Source of the DNA: CAVQJU01 sp963754955
Lineage (GTDB): Bacteria; Acidobacteriota; Vicinamibacteria; Vicinamibacterales; CAVVIG01
Length of the DNA stretch: 64,000 bases
Assembly: GCA_963754955.1 (NCBI GenBank)
Contig: CAVWHY010000012.1
Coordinates: 620,001-684,000, forward strand
Direction of reading: 5' to 3'
The position numbers were made by a program, and so were the translations under genes. Shown here piece by piece: positions 1 to 9,571 of the stretch. Position 1 is the first letter of the stretch. The number at the start of each line of letters is the position of its first letter. The notes beneath the pieces are model-generated. The model made no database searches and was not told where the DNA came from. It saw only the letters and a list, made by a program, of their open reading frames with translations.

Positions 1-2478
<2,478 letters not shown>

Positions 2479-2500
2479 CAGACCTCGCAAAAGGATTCGA

Positions 2501-2506
2501 ATTATA
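2501..2506 (-). promoter_or_regulatory. -10 box for hppA
   Basis: A perfect TATAAT on the minus strand lies at the very end of the DUF502 gene. The expected transcription start is near 2494, about 16 nt before the hppA ATG, with GAGG in between. No convincing -35 box is visible. hppA is therefore probably transcribed on its own as well as from upstream. Confidence 0.6.
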
Positions 2507-3131
2507 CCCGGAACTTGCCGCCCGGTTTGCCGCGATCGCGGTCGTCCATGCCCCGCAACGTCCGCGGGAACGCCATGCCGCCCGTCAGGAAGATGCGGAC
2601 GCCCTCTTCCACGCTGATGTCGGGGTAGATCGCGCGCTCACGCTCGCAGATGACGATGTCCCCCAAATAGAGGTGGTTGGTCGGGACGTACACCGCCACC
2701 AGTGATCGCGAGGCGCCGTCGCGCTCTACCGTGAACTCCTGCGTCAGGAAGCCCATGGTGTACCCGCGGGCGTCCTCGATCAGCACCACCCGCTTGAACC
2801 CGGACTCGTTGTCCGGCGAGAAGGCGATCACGAGCTGCCGGACGGGGGCGTAGATCGTGCGAAAGACGGGCACTCGCAGCAGGATGTTCTCCGCACGCTG
2901 CAGCACCCGTTTGCCGATCACGTTGGTGGCCACGACGCCCACCAGGAGAATGGCCACGGCGGTCGTCAGCGTGCCCAGCCCCGGAATCCGCTGGCCCAGT
3001 ACCCGATCGTAGAAAGGGGTGGTCAGGCCGTCGACGATGCCGAAAATCCAGATGAGCGCGGCCACGCTGATGAACAGCGGCACCGTGACGAAAAACCCGG
3101 TGAGGAACCGACGCCGCAGCCAGAGCCACAT
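2502..3131 (-). CDS. DUF502 family inner-membrane protein
   Basis: A 209-residue protein with two hydrophobic segments near residues 10-35 and 50-75, then a soluble domain. It matches DUF502: an N-terminal arginine-rich stretch before the first helix (WLRRRFLTGFFVTVP), NVIGKR after the second helix, and VPVFRTIYAPVRQ. The molecular role is unknown. The ATG at 3131 is the natural start. It sits between uppP and hppA on the same strand, 20 bp from uppP, so co-transcription with the uppP/sec genes is plausible. Family assignment is by recognition of these motifs; no function is inferred. Confidence 0.85.
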   Translation of the reverse strand: MWLWLRRRFLTGFFVTVPLFISVAALIWIFGIVDGLTTPFYDRVLGQRIPGLGTLTTAVAILLVGVVATNVIGKRVLQRAENILLRVPVFRTIYAPVRQLVIAFSPDNESGFKRVVLIEDARGYTMGFLTQEFTVERDGASRSLVAVYVPTNHLYLGDIVICERERAIYPDISVEEGVRIFLTGGMAFPRTLRGMDDRDRGKPGGKFRV

Positions 3132-3151
3132 CGAAACGTCTTCCCGTCAGA

Positions 3152-3958
3152 CTATCGACCCCATCCCGCGGCAAGGGCTGCCAGCAGGACGAGACCCGCC
3201 GCGATGCGATACCAGGCGAACGACTGAAACCCCGAACGCCTGACGTAGTTGAGAAACGGCTTGACGACGAGCGCGGACGAGACGAAGGCCATCAGAAAGC
3301 CGATCGCGATCTCGGAGGCCTGCCCGCTCGTGAGGTTGTGGCGGACTTTCCACAAGCTGTTCGCGAACGCGGCGGTGAGCGTCGGAATCGCCAGGAAGAA
3401 CGAGAACTCCGCCGCGACGGCGCGATCGAGCCCCACGCCGAGGCCGCCCATGATGGTGGCGCCGGAACGCGAGACGCCCGGGACAATCGCCACCGCCTGG
3501 CACACCCCGATGGCGAACGCCTTGCCAATCGGCGTCCGGTCCACGTCGCGCACGCTCGGCACCGGACGTGCCCGCTCGACCAGCAGGATGACGATGCCGC
3601 CGAGCACGAACGTCACGCCGGTGACCGCCAGCGCGTTGTACAGGACGCGGGTCACGAACCCTGACAGGAGGCCTCCCGCAACGAGCGCGGGCACCAGCGC
3701 GACCAGCACCATGGCGGCGAAATGCCGCGCCTCGGGGCTCGACGGCAGGCCCATCACCACCTCGAGGATCTTCGCACGGTACAGCCATACGACCGCGAAG
3801 ATGGAGCCGAGCTGGATCATGACGGTGAACACACCGCCGGGGTCCTCGAACCCCAGCAGGCGGCTGGCAATCAGCAGGTGAGCCGTCGATGAAACCGGCA
3901 GGAACTCGGTGACACCCTGGACGACGCCCAGCAACGCAGCTTGCATGACCGCGGTCAC
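3152..3958 (-). CDS. uppP: Undecaprenyl-diphosphatase (BacA type)
   Basis: Dephosphorylates undecaprenyl diphosphate to recycle the lipid carrier for peptidoglycan and other envelope polymers. Both family signatures are present: GVTEFLPVSSTAH near residues 15-27, which includes the catalytic Glu region, and PGVSRSGAT near residue 160. About eight hydrophobic helices and 268 residues fit the family. The GTG start at 3958 gives the usual spacing to the LGVVQG segment; an ATG four codons in is possible. The gene begins 10 bp after the secF stop. It supplies the carrier used by MraY and MurG, encoded near the other end of the window. Confidence 0.95.
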   Translation of the reverse strand: MTAVMQAALLGVVQGVTEFLPVSSTAHLLIASRLLGFEDPGGVFTVMIQLGSIFAVVWLYRAKILEVVMGLPSSPEARHFAAMVLVALVPALVAGGLLSGFVTRVLYNALAVTGVTFVLGGIVILLVERARPVPSVRDVDRTPIGKAFAIGVCQAVAIVPGVSRSGATIMGGLGVGLDRAVAAEFSFFLAIPTLTAAFANSLWKVRHNLTSGQASEIAIGFLMAFVSSALVVKPFLNYVRRSGFQSFAWYRIAAGLVLLAALAAGWGR

Positions 3959-3968
3959 GACGAGATCA

Positions 3969-4991
3969 CTACGAGGCGCGCGCTTTGCGCTGGGCCTTCT
4001 GAGGCTTGGCCTTGCGCGTCGGCTGCTGGGCAGCGGCCGCCACCGGCTTCGCCTCCGCGGGCGCGTGCGCGGCAGCTCGGGTCGGGGCGCTTCCCCGCCA
4101 GAAGCTGACCGTCGCGGCGGCGATGAACACGCTCGAGTAGGTGCCGGTGATGATGCCGACGATCATCGTGAACGCGAATCCGTGCAGCACCTCGCCGCCG
4201 AAGAAGAACAACGCCAGCGACGTGAGGAGCGCCGTGCCCGCGGTGATGACCGTGCGTCCCAGTGTCTGGTTGATCGAGGCGTTGATCACGTCGCGCATCG
4301 AATCGCGGCGCATCGACCGCAGGTTCTCGCGGATCCGGTCGAAGATGACGATGGTGTCGTTCGTCGAATAGCCGGTCATCGTCAGAATCGCGGCGATGAC
4401 GTTCAGCGTCATGTCGTAGCGGAAGAACGCGAGGAACGCGAGCGTGATCAGCAGGTCGTGCAGCGTCGCGACGACGGCGCCGACACCGAAGCTGAACTGG
4501 AAACGGAAAGCAAGATACGCGAGGATGCCGATGAGGGAAAGGACGGTCGCCCACACGCCTTTGCTCGTGAGCTCCTGCCCCACCGTGGGGCCGACGAGCT
4601 CGGTGCCCACCACGTTGAACGCCCCGATATTGCCCTTCTGGAGCGCCGTCACGACGGCGTCTTTCTGCCTGCTGAGCTCCGTTCCGGATTCGCCGCTCAG
4701 TTGCGGCGTGCGAACCATCACCTGGTTCGATCCCGGCGCGCCGAAGGCCTGAACGACCACGTACTGCCCGCCGCCGGCGAGGTTCCGGTCGAGCGCGGTC
4801 CGCACCTGCTGGACGGAGACCGGCTGCTCGAATTTCGCGATGACAACCGTGCCGCCCGCGAACTCGACGCCCCTCGGAATGCCCTTGGTCGCGAACGTCA
4901 GGGCGCCGGCGATGATGATCACCCACGACAGGATGATCGCGTGCCAGCGCCAGCGGAGGAAGTCGTAGTGCGTGTCCTTGAAAATATGCAT
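3969..4991 (-). CDS. secF: Protein translocase subunit SecF
   Basis: Partner of SecD in the SecDF complex, which uses the proton gradient to pull exported proteins from the SecYEG channel. It has an N-terminal helix (residues 18-37), the GVEFAGGTVV element at the start of the periplasmic domain, and five further helices including the conserved stretch around GYSTNDTIVIFDRIRE. The C-terminus is an Ala/Lys/Pro-rich cytoplasmic tail of about 45 residues, longer than in many homologues. It follows secD by 2 bp. Confidence 0.96.
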   Translation of the reverse strand: MHIFKDTHYDFLRWRWHAIILSWVIIIAGALTFATKGIPRGVEFAGGTVVIAKFEQPVSVQQVRTALDRNLAGGGQYVVVQAFGAPGSNQVMVRTPQLSGESGTELSRQKDAVVTALQKGNIGAFNVVGTELVGPTVGQELTSKGVWATVLSLIGILAYLAFRFQFSFGVGAVVATLHDLLITLAFLAFFRYDMTLNVIAAILTMTGYSTNDTIVIFDRIRENLRSMRRDSMRDVINASINQTLGRTVITAGTALLTSLALFFFGGEVLHGFAFTMIVGIITGTYSSVFIAAATVSFWRGSAPTRAAAHAPAEAKPVAAAAQQPTRKAKPQKAQRKARAS

Positions 4992-4993
4992 GG

Positions 4994-6583
4994 CTAGATC
5001 GAGAGCGTGGCGGCCTGGCGGCGCCGCGACAGCTCAAGCTCGAAAAGCGTTTTCGAAACGAAAATCGACGTGAACAGATTCGACGCCAGGCCGAGGGCCA
5101 GCGTCACCGCGAAGCCGCGAATCGGCCCCGTGCCGAAGTTGAACAGGAACGCGGCGGAAATGAGGGCCGCCACGTGGGTATCGACCAGCGTCCAGAACAC
5201 CCGGTTGAATCCGGCGTTCATCGACGCGCGAACGCCGTGCCCGGCCTCGAGCTCCTCCTTGATGCGCTCGAAGATCAGCACGTTCGAATCCACGCCGATG
5301 CCCATCGTCAGCACGAAGCCGGCGATGCCGGGCAGCGTCATCACGGCGCCGATGTATGCCATGAGGCCAAGCAGGATGATCAGGTTGAAGACGAGCGCGA
5401 TGGCGGCGTTCACGCCGGACAGCTTGTAGTACACGAGCATGAACCCGACGACGAGCAGCAGCCCGACGGCCGACGCGTAAAAGCCCGAGCGGATCGAATC
5501 CGCGCCGAGGCTGGGGCCGATCGTCTGCTCCTGCAGGTAGTCGAGCCTCGCCGGCAGGGCACCCGACCGCAGCTTCAGGGCCAGGTCGGCCGTTTCGTCC
5601 GCGGTGAAGCTGCCGGTGATGCGACCGTCCGTCGTGATGCGCGAGTCGATGCGCGGCGCGGACTGCACGCGGCCGTCCAGGATAATCGCGAGCTGCCGGC
5701 CGATGTTTTCGCCCGTCACGTTCCCGAACTTGCGTCCGCCTTCCGTGCCGAACGTGAAGCTGACGGCCGGCTGGTTGTTCTCGTCGAGCGACGAGCGCGC
5801 GGTACGGATGTCGCGGCCCGTCACCGCGGCGACCCGGCGCACGAGATAGTAGGAGGTGCTCGACGCGTCGCCGGCGACCGTGGCGCCGGGCACGATCTCC
5901 ATGCCCGCCGGAACCTGCCCGTTGACCTGCAGCGATTCAGGTGTGGAGGCGGGCCCCTGCTCGACGATCTTCAGCTCGAGGAGGCCGGGCGACCCGATGA
6001 TGCCCTTCGCGCGATCGACGTCGGTGACGCCGGGCAGCTGCACGCTCAGCTGATCGTCGCCCTGCTGCGCGATGCTCGGCTCGGTGACGCCCAGTTCGTT
6101 GACACGGCGCTCGATGGTCTGGCGCGCCTGCACGACGGATTCGGCGCGCAGCTGAACGACGATGTTCGGCCGCATCGTGAACACGTAGGCGCCGGGGCCG
6201 GCAGACGCGCGTTCGAAGTTCGCCTGCACTTCGTTGGAGGCCTGCCGGAAGGCCGCATCCTGGGACGTCTGGATACCCTCGACCCGGAAACGTGTGGGAT
6301 CGGGCGACGCCAGGGTGGTGAACGTGATGTTCGCCTTGGCCAGCTCCGCCCGCAGGCGTTCCATCTCGGTGTCTGTTTCGAGCTTCAGCGCATCGTCGGT
6401 CTGGACGCGGAGCACGAGCTGCACGCCGCCGTTCAAGTCGAGCCCGAGTTTGAGCTGCCGATCCATCAGCCAGGCGGGCGAGTGCACACGGTAGCGCGCG
6501 GCGACGATCGGGTACACCCCGACGCCTGCGAACACCACGAGCACGATAGCGATCGTGATCAGCTTCCAGCGAATGTTGGGCAT
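4994..6583 (-). CDS. secD: Protein translocase subunit SecD
   Basis: Larger subunit of the SecDF export motor. It is 529 residues: one N-terminal helix (8-28), the motif GLDLNGGVQLVLRV, a large periplasmic region, and five C-terminal helices starting after EQTIGPSLGADSI. The proton-path region around VLTMGIGVDSNVLIFERIKE is intact. The gene is flanked by yajC upstream (15 bp) and secF downstream (2 bp), the standard tgt-yajC-secD-secF order, so the four are almost certainly one operon. Confidence 0.97.
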   Translation of the reverse strand: MPNIRWKLITIAIVLVVFAGVGVYPIVAARYRVHSPAWLMDRQLKLGLDLNGGVQLVLRVQTDDALKLETDTEMERLRAELAKANITFTTLASPDPTRFRVEGIQTSQDAAFRQASNEVQANFERASAGPGAYVFTMRPNIVVQLRAESVVQARQTIERRVNELGVTEPSIAQQGDDQLSVQLPGVTDVDRAKGIIGSPGLLELKIVEQGPASTPESLQVNGQVPAGMEIVPGATVAGDASSTSYYLVRRVAAVTGRDIRTARSSLDENNQPAVSFTFGTEGGRKFGNVTGENIGRQLAIILDGRVQSAPRIDSRITTDGRITGSFTADETADLALKLRSGALPARLDYLQEQTIGPSLGADSIRSGFYASAVGLLLVVGFMLVYYKLSGVNAAIALVFNLIILLGLMAYIGAVMTLPGIAGFVLTMGIGVDSNVLIFERIKEELEAGHGVRASMNAGFNRVFWTLVDTHVAALISAAFLFNFGTGPIRGFAVTLALGLASNLFTSIFVSKTLFELELSRRRQAATLSI

Positions 6584-6598
6584 GGTTCGTTCTTCCAG

Positions 6599-6955
6599 CT
6601 AGCGGTTGGAGGTCTCGGCCGTCGCCGGCTCCTGCACGGCCGGCTGACCCTGGAGGCCACCGATGGCGGCGCGAGAGACTTCGATGCGGACCTTGTCGGC
6701 GATCTGAATCTGAATGACCTCGCCGCCGAGCTTCGTCACCTGTCCGTGAATGCCGCCGGTGGTGATCACGCGATCGCCGACCTTCAGGGCATCAAGAAAG
6801 GCCTGCACCTTCTGCTGCTTGCGTTTCATCGGCAGCAGGATGATGAAGTAGAAGATGCCCAGCACGGCGACAAACGGCACGAGCTGCAGCCAGGGGCTGC
6901 TCCCGTCCGGCGCCGAGGCCATGGCTACGATGAATCCGGAATACGGCACGCTCAT
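6599..6955 (-). CDS. yajC: Preprotein translocase accessory subunit YajC
   Basis: Small single-pass membrane protein that associates with SecDF. It is 118 residues with an N-terminal helix (about 22-40), then MKRKQQK and the conserved GDRVITTGGIHGQV element of the cytoplasmic domain. The ATG overlaps the tgt stop in ATGA, consistent with translational coupling. The C-terminal 20 residues (Gln/Pro/Ala-rich) look disordered. Confidence 0.93.
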   Translation of the reverse strand: MSVPYSGFIVAMASAPDGSSPWLQLVPFVAVLGIFYFIILLPMKRKQQKVQAFLDALKVGDRVITTGGIHGQVTKLGGEVIQIQIADKVRIEVSRAAIGGLQGQPAVQEPATAETSNR

Positions 6956-8130
6956 GAATTCGTGGTGGGGACGACCCCAGCGAGGCCCTGATCCCCCGCG
7001 CCTCGATGGAATGCTACCCTGAAACTTTCAAACCGCCCAAACGTTACACTTTCCCTAATCCTGCGAAGGGTGTCAAGGTAAAAGTGCAGGTTATGCAACG
7101 TGTTAAGGGTGGCCGCGTTCATCTCCCTGGCCGTGAAGAGGTGCCTGAGATACGCGCGCGAGTAATGCCGGCACGTGTAGCAGTCGCAGGCCGGATCGGC
7201 GGGTCCGTCGTCCTCGGCGTACCGCGCGTTAGAGATGTTGAGCCGGCCCTGGCTTGTGAACAGCTGGCCGTTCCGGGCGTTGCGCGTCGGCAGCACGCAG
7301 TCGAAGAGGTCGATGCCCCGCGCCACGGCTTCCACGATGTCTGACGGCGTGCCGACACCCATCAGGTAGCGCGGGCTATCGTCGGGCAGGCTTGGTGCCG
7401 TCCGCGAAACGACCTCGTACATCACCGCCGGCGGCTCACCCACGCTGAGACCTCCGATCGCGTATCCCTCGAAGCCGATTTTGACGGTCGCCACGGCGCT
7501 CTCCTCGCGCAGGTCCGGATGCACACCACCCTGCACGATTCCGAACTGCGCCTGCCCCGGATTGGTGACGATGACGCCGGGCGCCCCGCGGCTGCGGAGG
7601 GCGAGAAAGCGATCGCGGCCGCGCGCCGCCCATCGCAGCGTGCGCTCCATCGACGCGCGAACGGCTCCGGCCTCGGCGGGAAGAGCCAGGCACTCGTCGA
7701 ACACCATCGCGACGTCGGATCCGAGCTGCGCCTGGATGTCGGCGGCCTTCTCGGGCGTCAGCAGGTGCGAGGAGCCATCGAGGTGCGACTGGAATCGCGC
7801 GCCTTCCTCGGTAATCGTCCGGCGCGCCGCGAGGCTGAACACCTGGTACCCGCCGCTGTCAGTGAGGATCGGACGCGTCCAGCCGGCGAACCGGTGAACG
7901 CCCCCGCGCCTCGCGATCAGATCGTCGCCGGGACGCAGGTAGAGATGGTACGTGTTGCTGAGGAGAATCTCGGCGCCGAGGCCTTCGAGATCGCGGTGGG
8001 TCACGCCCTTGACGGCGCCCTGCGTACCGACCGGCATGAACGCCGGCGTCTCGATCGAACCGTGCGGCGTCGTCATCACGCCGCGCCGCGCGGCGCCGTC
8101 GCGATCCGTCACCTGAAAGGCAAACGACAC
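6952..8130 (-). CDS. tgt: tRNA-guanine transglycosylase (queuosine pathway)
   Basis: Exchanges guanine 34 of GUN anticodons for preQ1 in queuosine synthesis. The catalytic aspartates are visible in DSGGYQVFSL (near residue 92) and in DLFDCVLPTRNARNG (near residue 270). Zinc ligands follow in CDCYTCRHYSR plus a His in the HNLHFYL segment. Length (392) is normal. The start is a GTG at 8130; a -10-like TAAACT lies 6 nt upstream, leaving almost no leader. It is the first gene of the tgt-yajC-secDF run and is divergent from ddl across 17 bp. Confidence 0.96.
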   Translation of the reverse strand: MSFAFQVTDRDGAARRGVMTTPHGSIETPAFMPVGTQGAVKGVTHRDLEGLGAEILLSNTYHLYLRPGDDLIARRGGVHRFAGWTRPILTDSGGYQVFSLAARRTITEEGARFQSHLDGSSHLLTPEKAADIQAQLGSDVAMVFDECLALPAEAGAVRASMERTLRWAARGRDRFLALRSRGAPGVIVTNPGQAQFGIVQGGVHPDLREESAVATVKIGFEGYAIGGLSVGEPPAVMYEVVSRTAPSLPDDSPRYLMGVGTPSDIVEAVARGIDLFDCVLPTRNARNGQLFTSQGRLNISNARYAEDDGPADPACDCYTCRHYSRAYLRHLFTAREMNAATLNTLHNLHFYLDTLRRIRESVTFGRFESFRVAFHRGAGDQGLAGVVPTTNS

Positions 8131-8147
8131 GTGTTAAGTTTAGTCGA
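8131..8147. promoter_or_regulatory. Overlapping divergent promoters, tgt / ddl
   Basis: Only 17 bp separate the GTG of tgt from the GTG of ddl. On the minus strand TAAACT (8142-8137) lies 6 nt before tgt; on the plus strand TAAGTT (8135-8140) lies 7 nt before ddl. The two boxes overlap and any -35 elements would fall inside the opposite coding regions. Both transcripts would be leaderless. The boxes are seen in the sequence; promoter function is inferred. Confidence 0.45.
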
Positions 8148-9260
8148 GTGAAAAAACTTCGCGTCGGCGTCATCTACGGGGGACGTTCGGGTGAACACGA
8201 GGTCTCACTCGCCTCGGCCGCCGCCGTGTTTCAAAACCTCGATCCGGCGCGCTACGAGGCCGTCCCGATTCGCATAAATAAGGATGGACGGTGGGTGCTC
8301 CCGTCGGCGCCGCCGCGGCTGACGTCAGCGGCGGAAGTGATCGCCGCCGGAGGGGCGGGGTCGGCCGCGCTCCAGGAGACCGCCGACCGCGACGCCCAGC
8401 TCGTTCCCCGACCGGCCAGCGACGGCGGACTGGTCGCCGGCGTCGGCCTCGACGTCGTGTTCCCGGCGATTCACGGACCCTACGGCGAAGACGGCACGGT
8501 GCAGGGGCTGCTCGAACTGGCAAACGTTCCGTATGTCGGGTGCGGCGTGCTGGCGTCGGCAACCGGGATGGACAAGGCCGCGATGAAGCTCGCGTTCGCG
8601 GCGAGAGGGCTGCCCATCTGCGACTACGAGGTGGTCCTGAAGCACGAGTGGCGCAAGAGCGAGCATCGCGTCCTCAACACCGTCGGCCGCCTGGGCTTTC
8701 CGCTCTTCGTCAAGCCCGCGAACCTCGGATCGAGCGTGGGCATTTCGAAAGCCCATCACGCCGTCGAGCTGCGCGCCGCCATCACGCTCGCCGCCGAATT
8801 CGATCGCAAGGTCATCGTCGAGGCGGCCGTTCCCAACGCGCGCGAGATCGAATGCTCCGTGCTCGGCAACGACGAGCCGGAGGCGTCCGTGCCGGGTGAG
8901 ATCGTGCCGTCACGCGAGTTCTACGACTACGAAGCCAAGTACATCGACGATGGGTCGGTGCCGCTGATTCCCGCGCCGATCAGCGAAGCACTCACCGCCG
9001 AGGTGCGCTCGCTGGCCATCGGCGCGTTCAAGGCCATCGACGGCGCCGGCATGGCGCGCGTCGACTTCCTCCTCGCGCGAGACAGCGGGGTCCTCTACGT
9101 GAACGAGGTCAACACGATTCCCGGCTTCACGACGATCGGGATGTTCGCGAAGATGTGGGCGGCAAGCGGTATCGCGTTTCCGCAGCTGGTGGATCGGCTC
9201 ATCGCGCTCGCGATCGATCGTCATCGCGAAAAGCAGCAGCTTCGTACGAGCATGTCGTGA
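8148..9260 (+). CDS. ddl: D-alanine--D-alanine ligase
   Basis: ATP-grasp enzyme that makes the D-Ala-D-Ala dipeptide consumed by MurF. Motifs in order: GRSGEHEVS (residues 11-19), AIHGPYGEDGT, KPANLGSSVGI, and NEVNTIPGFT with the Mg-binding Asn/Glu near residue 320. Length (370) is normal. It starts at a GTG with no Shine-Dalgarno sequence but a -10-like box 7 nt upstream. In many genomes ddl sits inside the dcw cluster; here it is isolated, 47 kb from murC. Confidence 0.96.
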   Translation: MKKLRVGVIYGGRSGEHEVSLASAAAVFQNLDPARYEAVPIRINKDGRWVLPSAPPRLTSAAEVIAAGGAGSAALQETADRDAQLVPRPASDGGLVAGVGLDVVFPAIHGPYGEDGTVQGLLELANVPYVGCGVLASATGMDKAAMKLAFAARGLPICDYEVVLKHEWRKSEHRVLNTVGRLGFPLFVKPANLGSSVGISKAHHAVELRAAITLAAEFDRKVIVEAAVPNAREIECSVLGNDEPEASVPGEIVPSREFYDYEAKYIDDGSVPLIPAPISEALTAEVRSLAIGAFKAIDGAGMARVDFLLARDSGVLYVNEVNTIPGFTTIGMFAKMWAASGIAFPQLVDRLIALAIDRHREKQQLRTSMS

Positions 9261-9312
9261 TCGATCGCGATGCAATCACACACTTTTTTTGACATTTCAG
9301 GCACTTTTGTGC

Positions 9313-9340
9313 TTGACATCTCAAATTCCGCATCCATAAT
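9313..9340 (+). promoter_or_regulatory. Sigma-70-type promoter
   Basis: A perfect TTGACA at 9313-9318 is followed after 16 bp by CATAAT at 9335-9340 (or after 18 bp by TAATCT at 9337-9342). The region is AT-rich against a high-GC background. Predicted transcription start is about 9347-9350. This is the most canonical promoter seen in the window. Confidence 0.7.
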
Positions 9341-9347
9341 CTATATC

Positions 9348-9472
9348 TGGTATGAGGATGGCTTACTTAGGCTATCCCTTGCGAACGCGCGGAGTCATCG
9401 GGTGAGCGTGCCAGGCGGCAGCCACTGGCGATGACGCGCGTGAAACCCAGATGAAGGGGGGGATAAAAGACA
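9348..9472 (+). other. Structured 5' leader / candidate regulatory RNA
   Basis: About 125 nt lie between the predicted transcription start and the lysine-rich mini-gene. A long stem can form between 9386-9400 and 9429-9440 (CGCGCG plus TCATCG pairing with CGATGA plus CGCGCG, with a 3-nt bulge). A small inner hairpin forms with TGCC/GGCA. A 17-codon reading frame runs from ATG 9352 to TGA 9403-9405, starting about 3-5 nt after the expected transcription start and stopping inside the stem region. With the terminator at 9545-9571 the whole transcript would be about 225 nt. No known RNA family was recognised. Confidence 0.4.
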
Positions 9473-9523
9473 ATGGCGAAGAAAGCCAAGGGCGGGAAGA
9501 AGAAGGCCGGCAAGAAACGCTAA
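9473..9523 (+). CDS. Lysine-rich 16-residue mini-protein
   Basis: ATG to TAA encodes MAKKAKGGKKKAGKKR, nine lysines in 16 residues. It is preceded by a G-run (9456-9462) that could act as a ribosome-binding site, sits downstream of a canonical promoter, and is followed 21 nt later by a strong terminator, so it looks like a self-contained transcription unit. The composition resembles nucleic-acid-binding tails of histone-like or ribosomal proteins, but no function can be assigned. A competing frame from ATG 9451 to TAA 9541-9543 would give a 30-residue acidic peptide and seems less likely. Confidence 0.5.
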   Translation: MAKKAKGGKKKAGKKR

Positions 9524-9544
9524 GCCGACCTCGCCCGCAATAAA

Positions 9545-9571
9545 AAAGGGGGGCGGCCGTCGCCCCCCTTT
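9545..9571. terminator. Bidirectional rho-independent terminator
   Basis: An 11-bp stem (9545-9555 with 9561-9571), GC-rich with AAA/TTT ends, encloses a 5-nt loop. A-runs on the left and T-rich sequence on the right let it work for both the mini-gene (plus) and the convergent HEAT/cyclophilin gene (minus), whose stop codon begins at 9573. Confidence 0.8.

Noticed and set aside
5174..6991. 605-codon open frame on the plus strand opposite secD and yajC
   Set aside because: Same cause: a shadow of real genes with no recognisable domain.
9451..9543. Alternative 30-residue ORF overlapping the lysine-rich mini-ORF
   Set aside because: Its start lies at the G-run that would be the ribosome-binding site of the mini-ORF, and its composition is unremarkable; kept only as a caveat.
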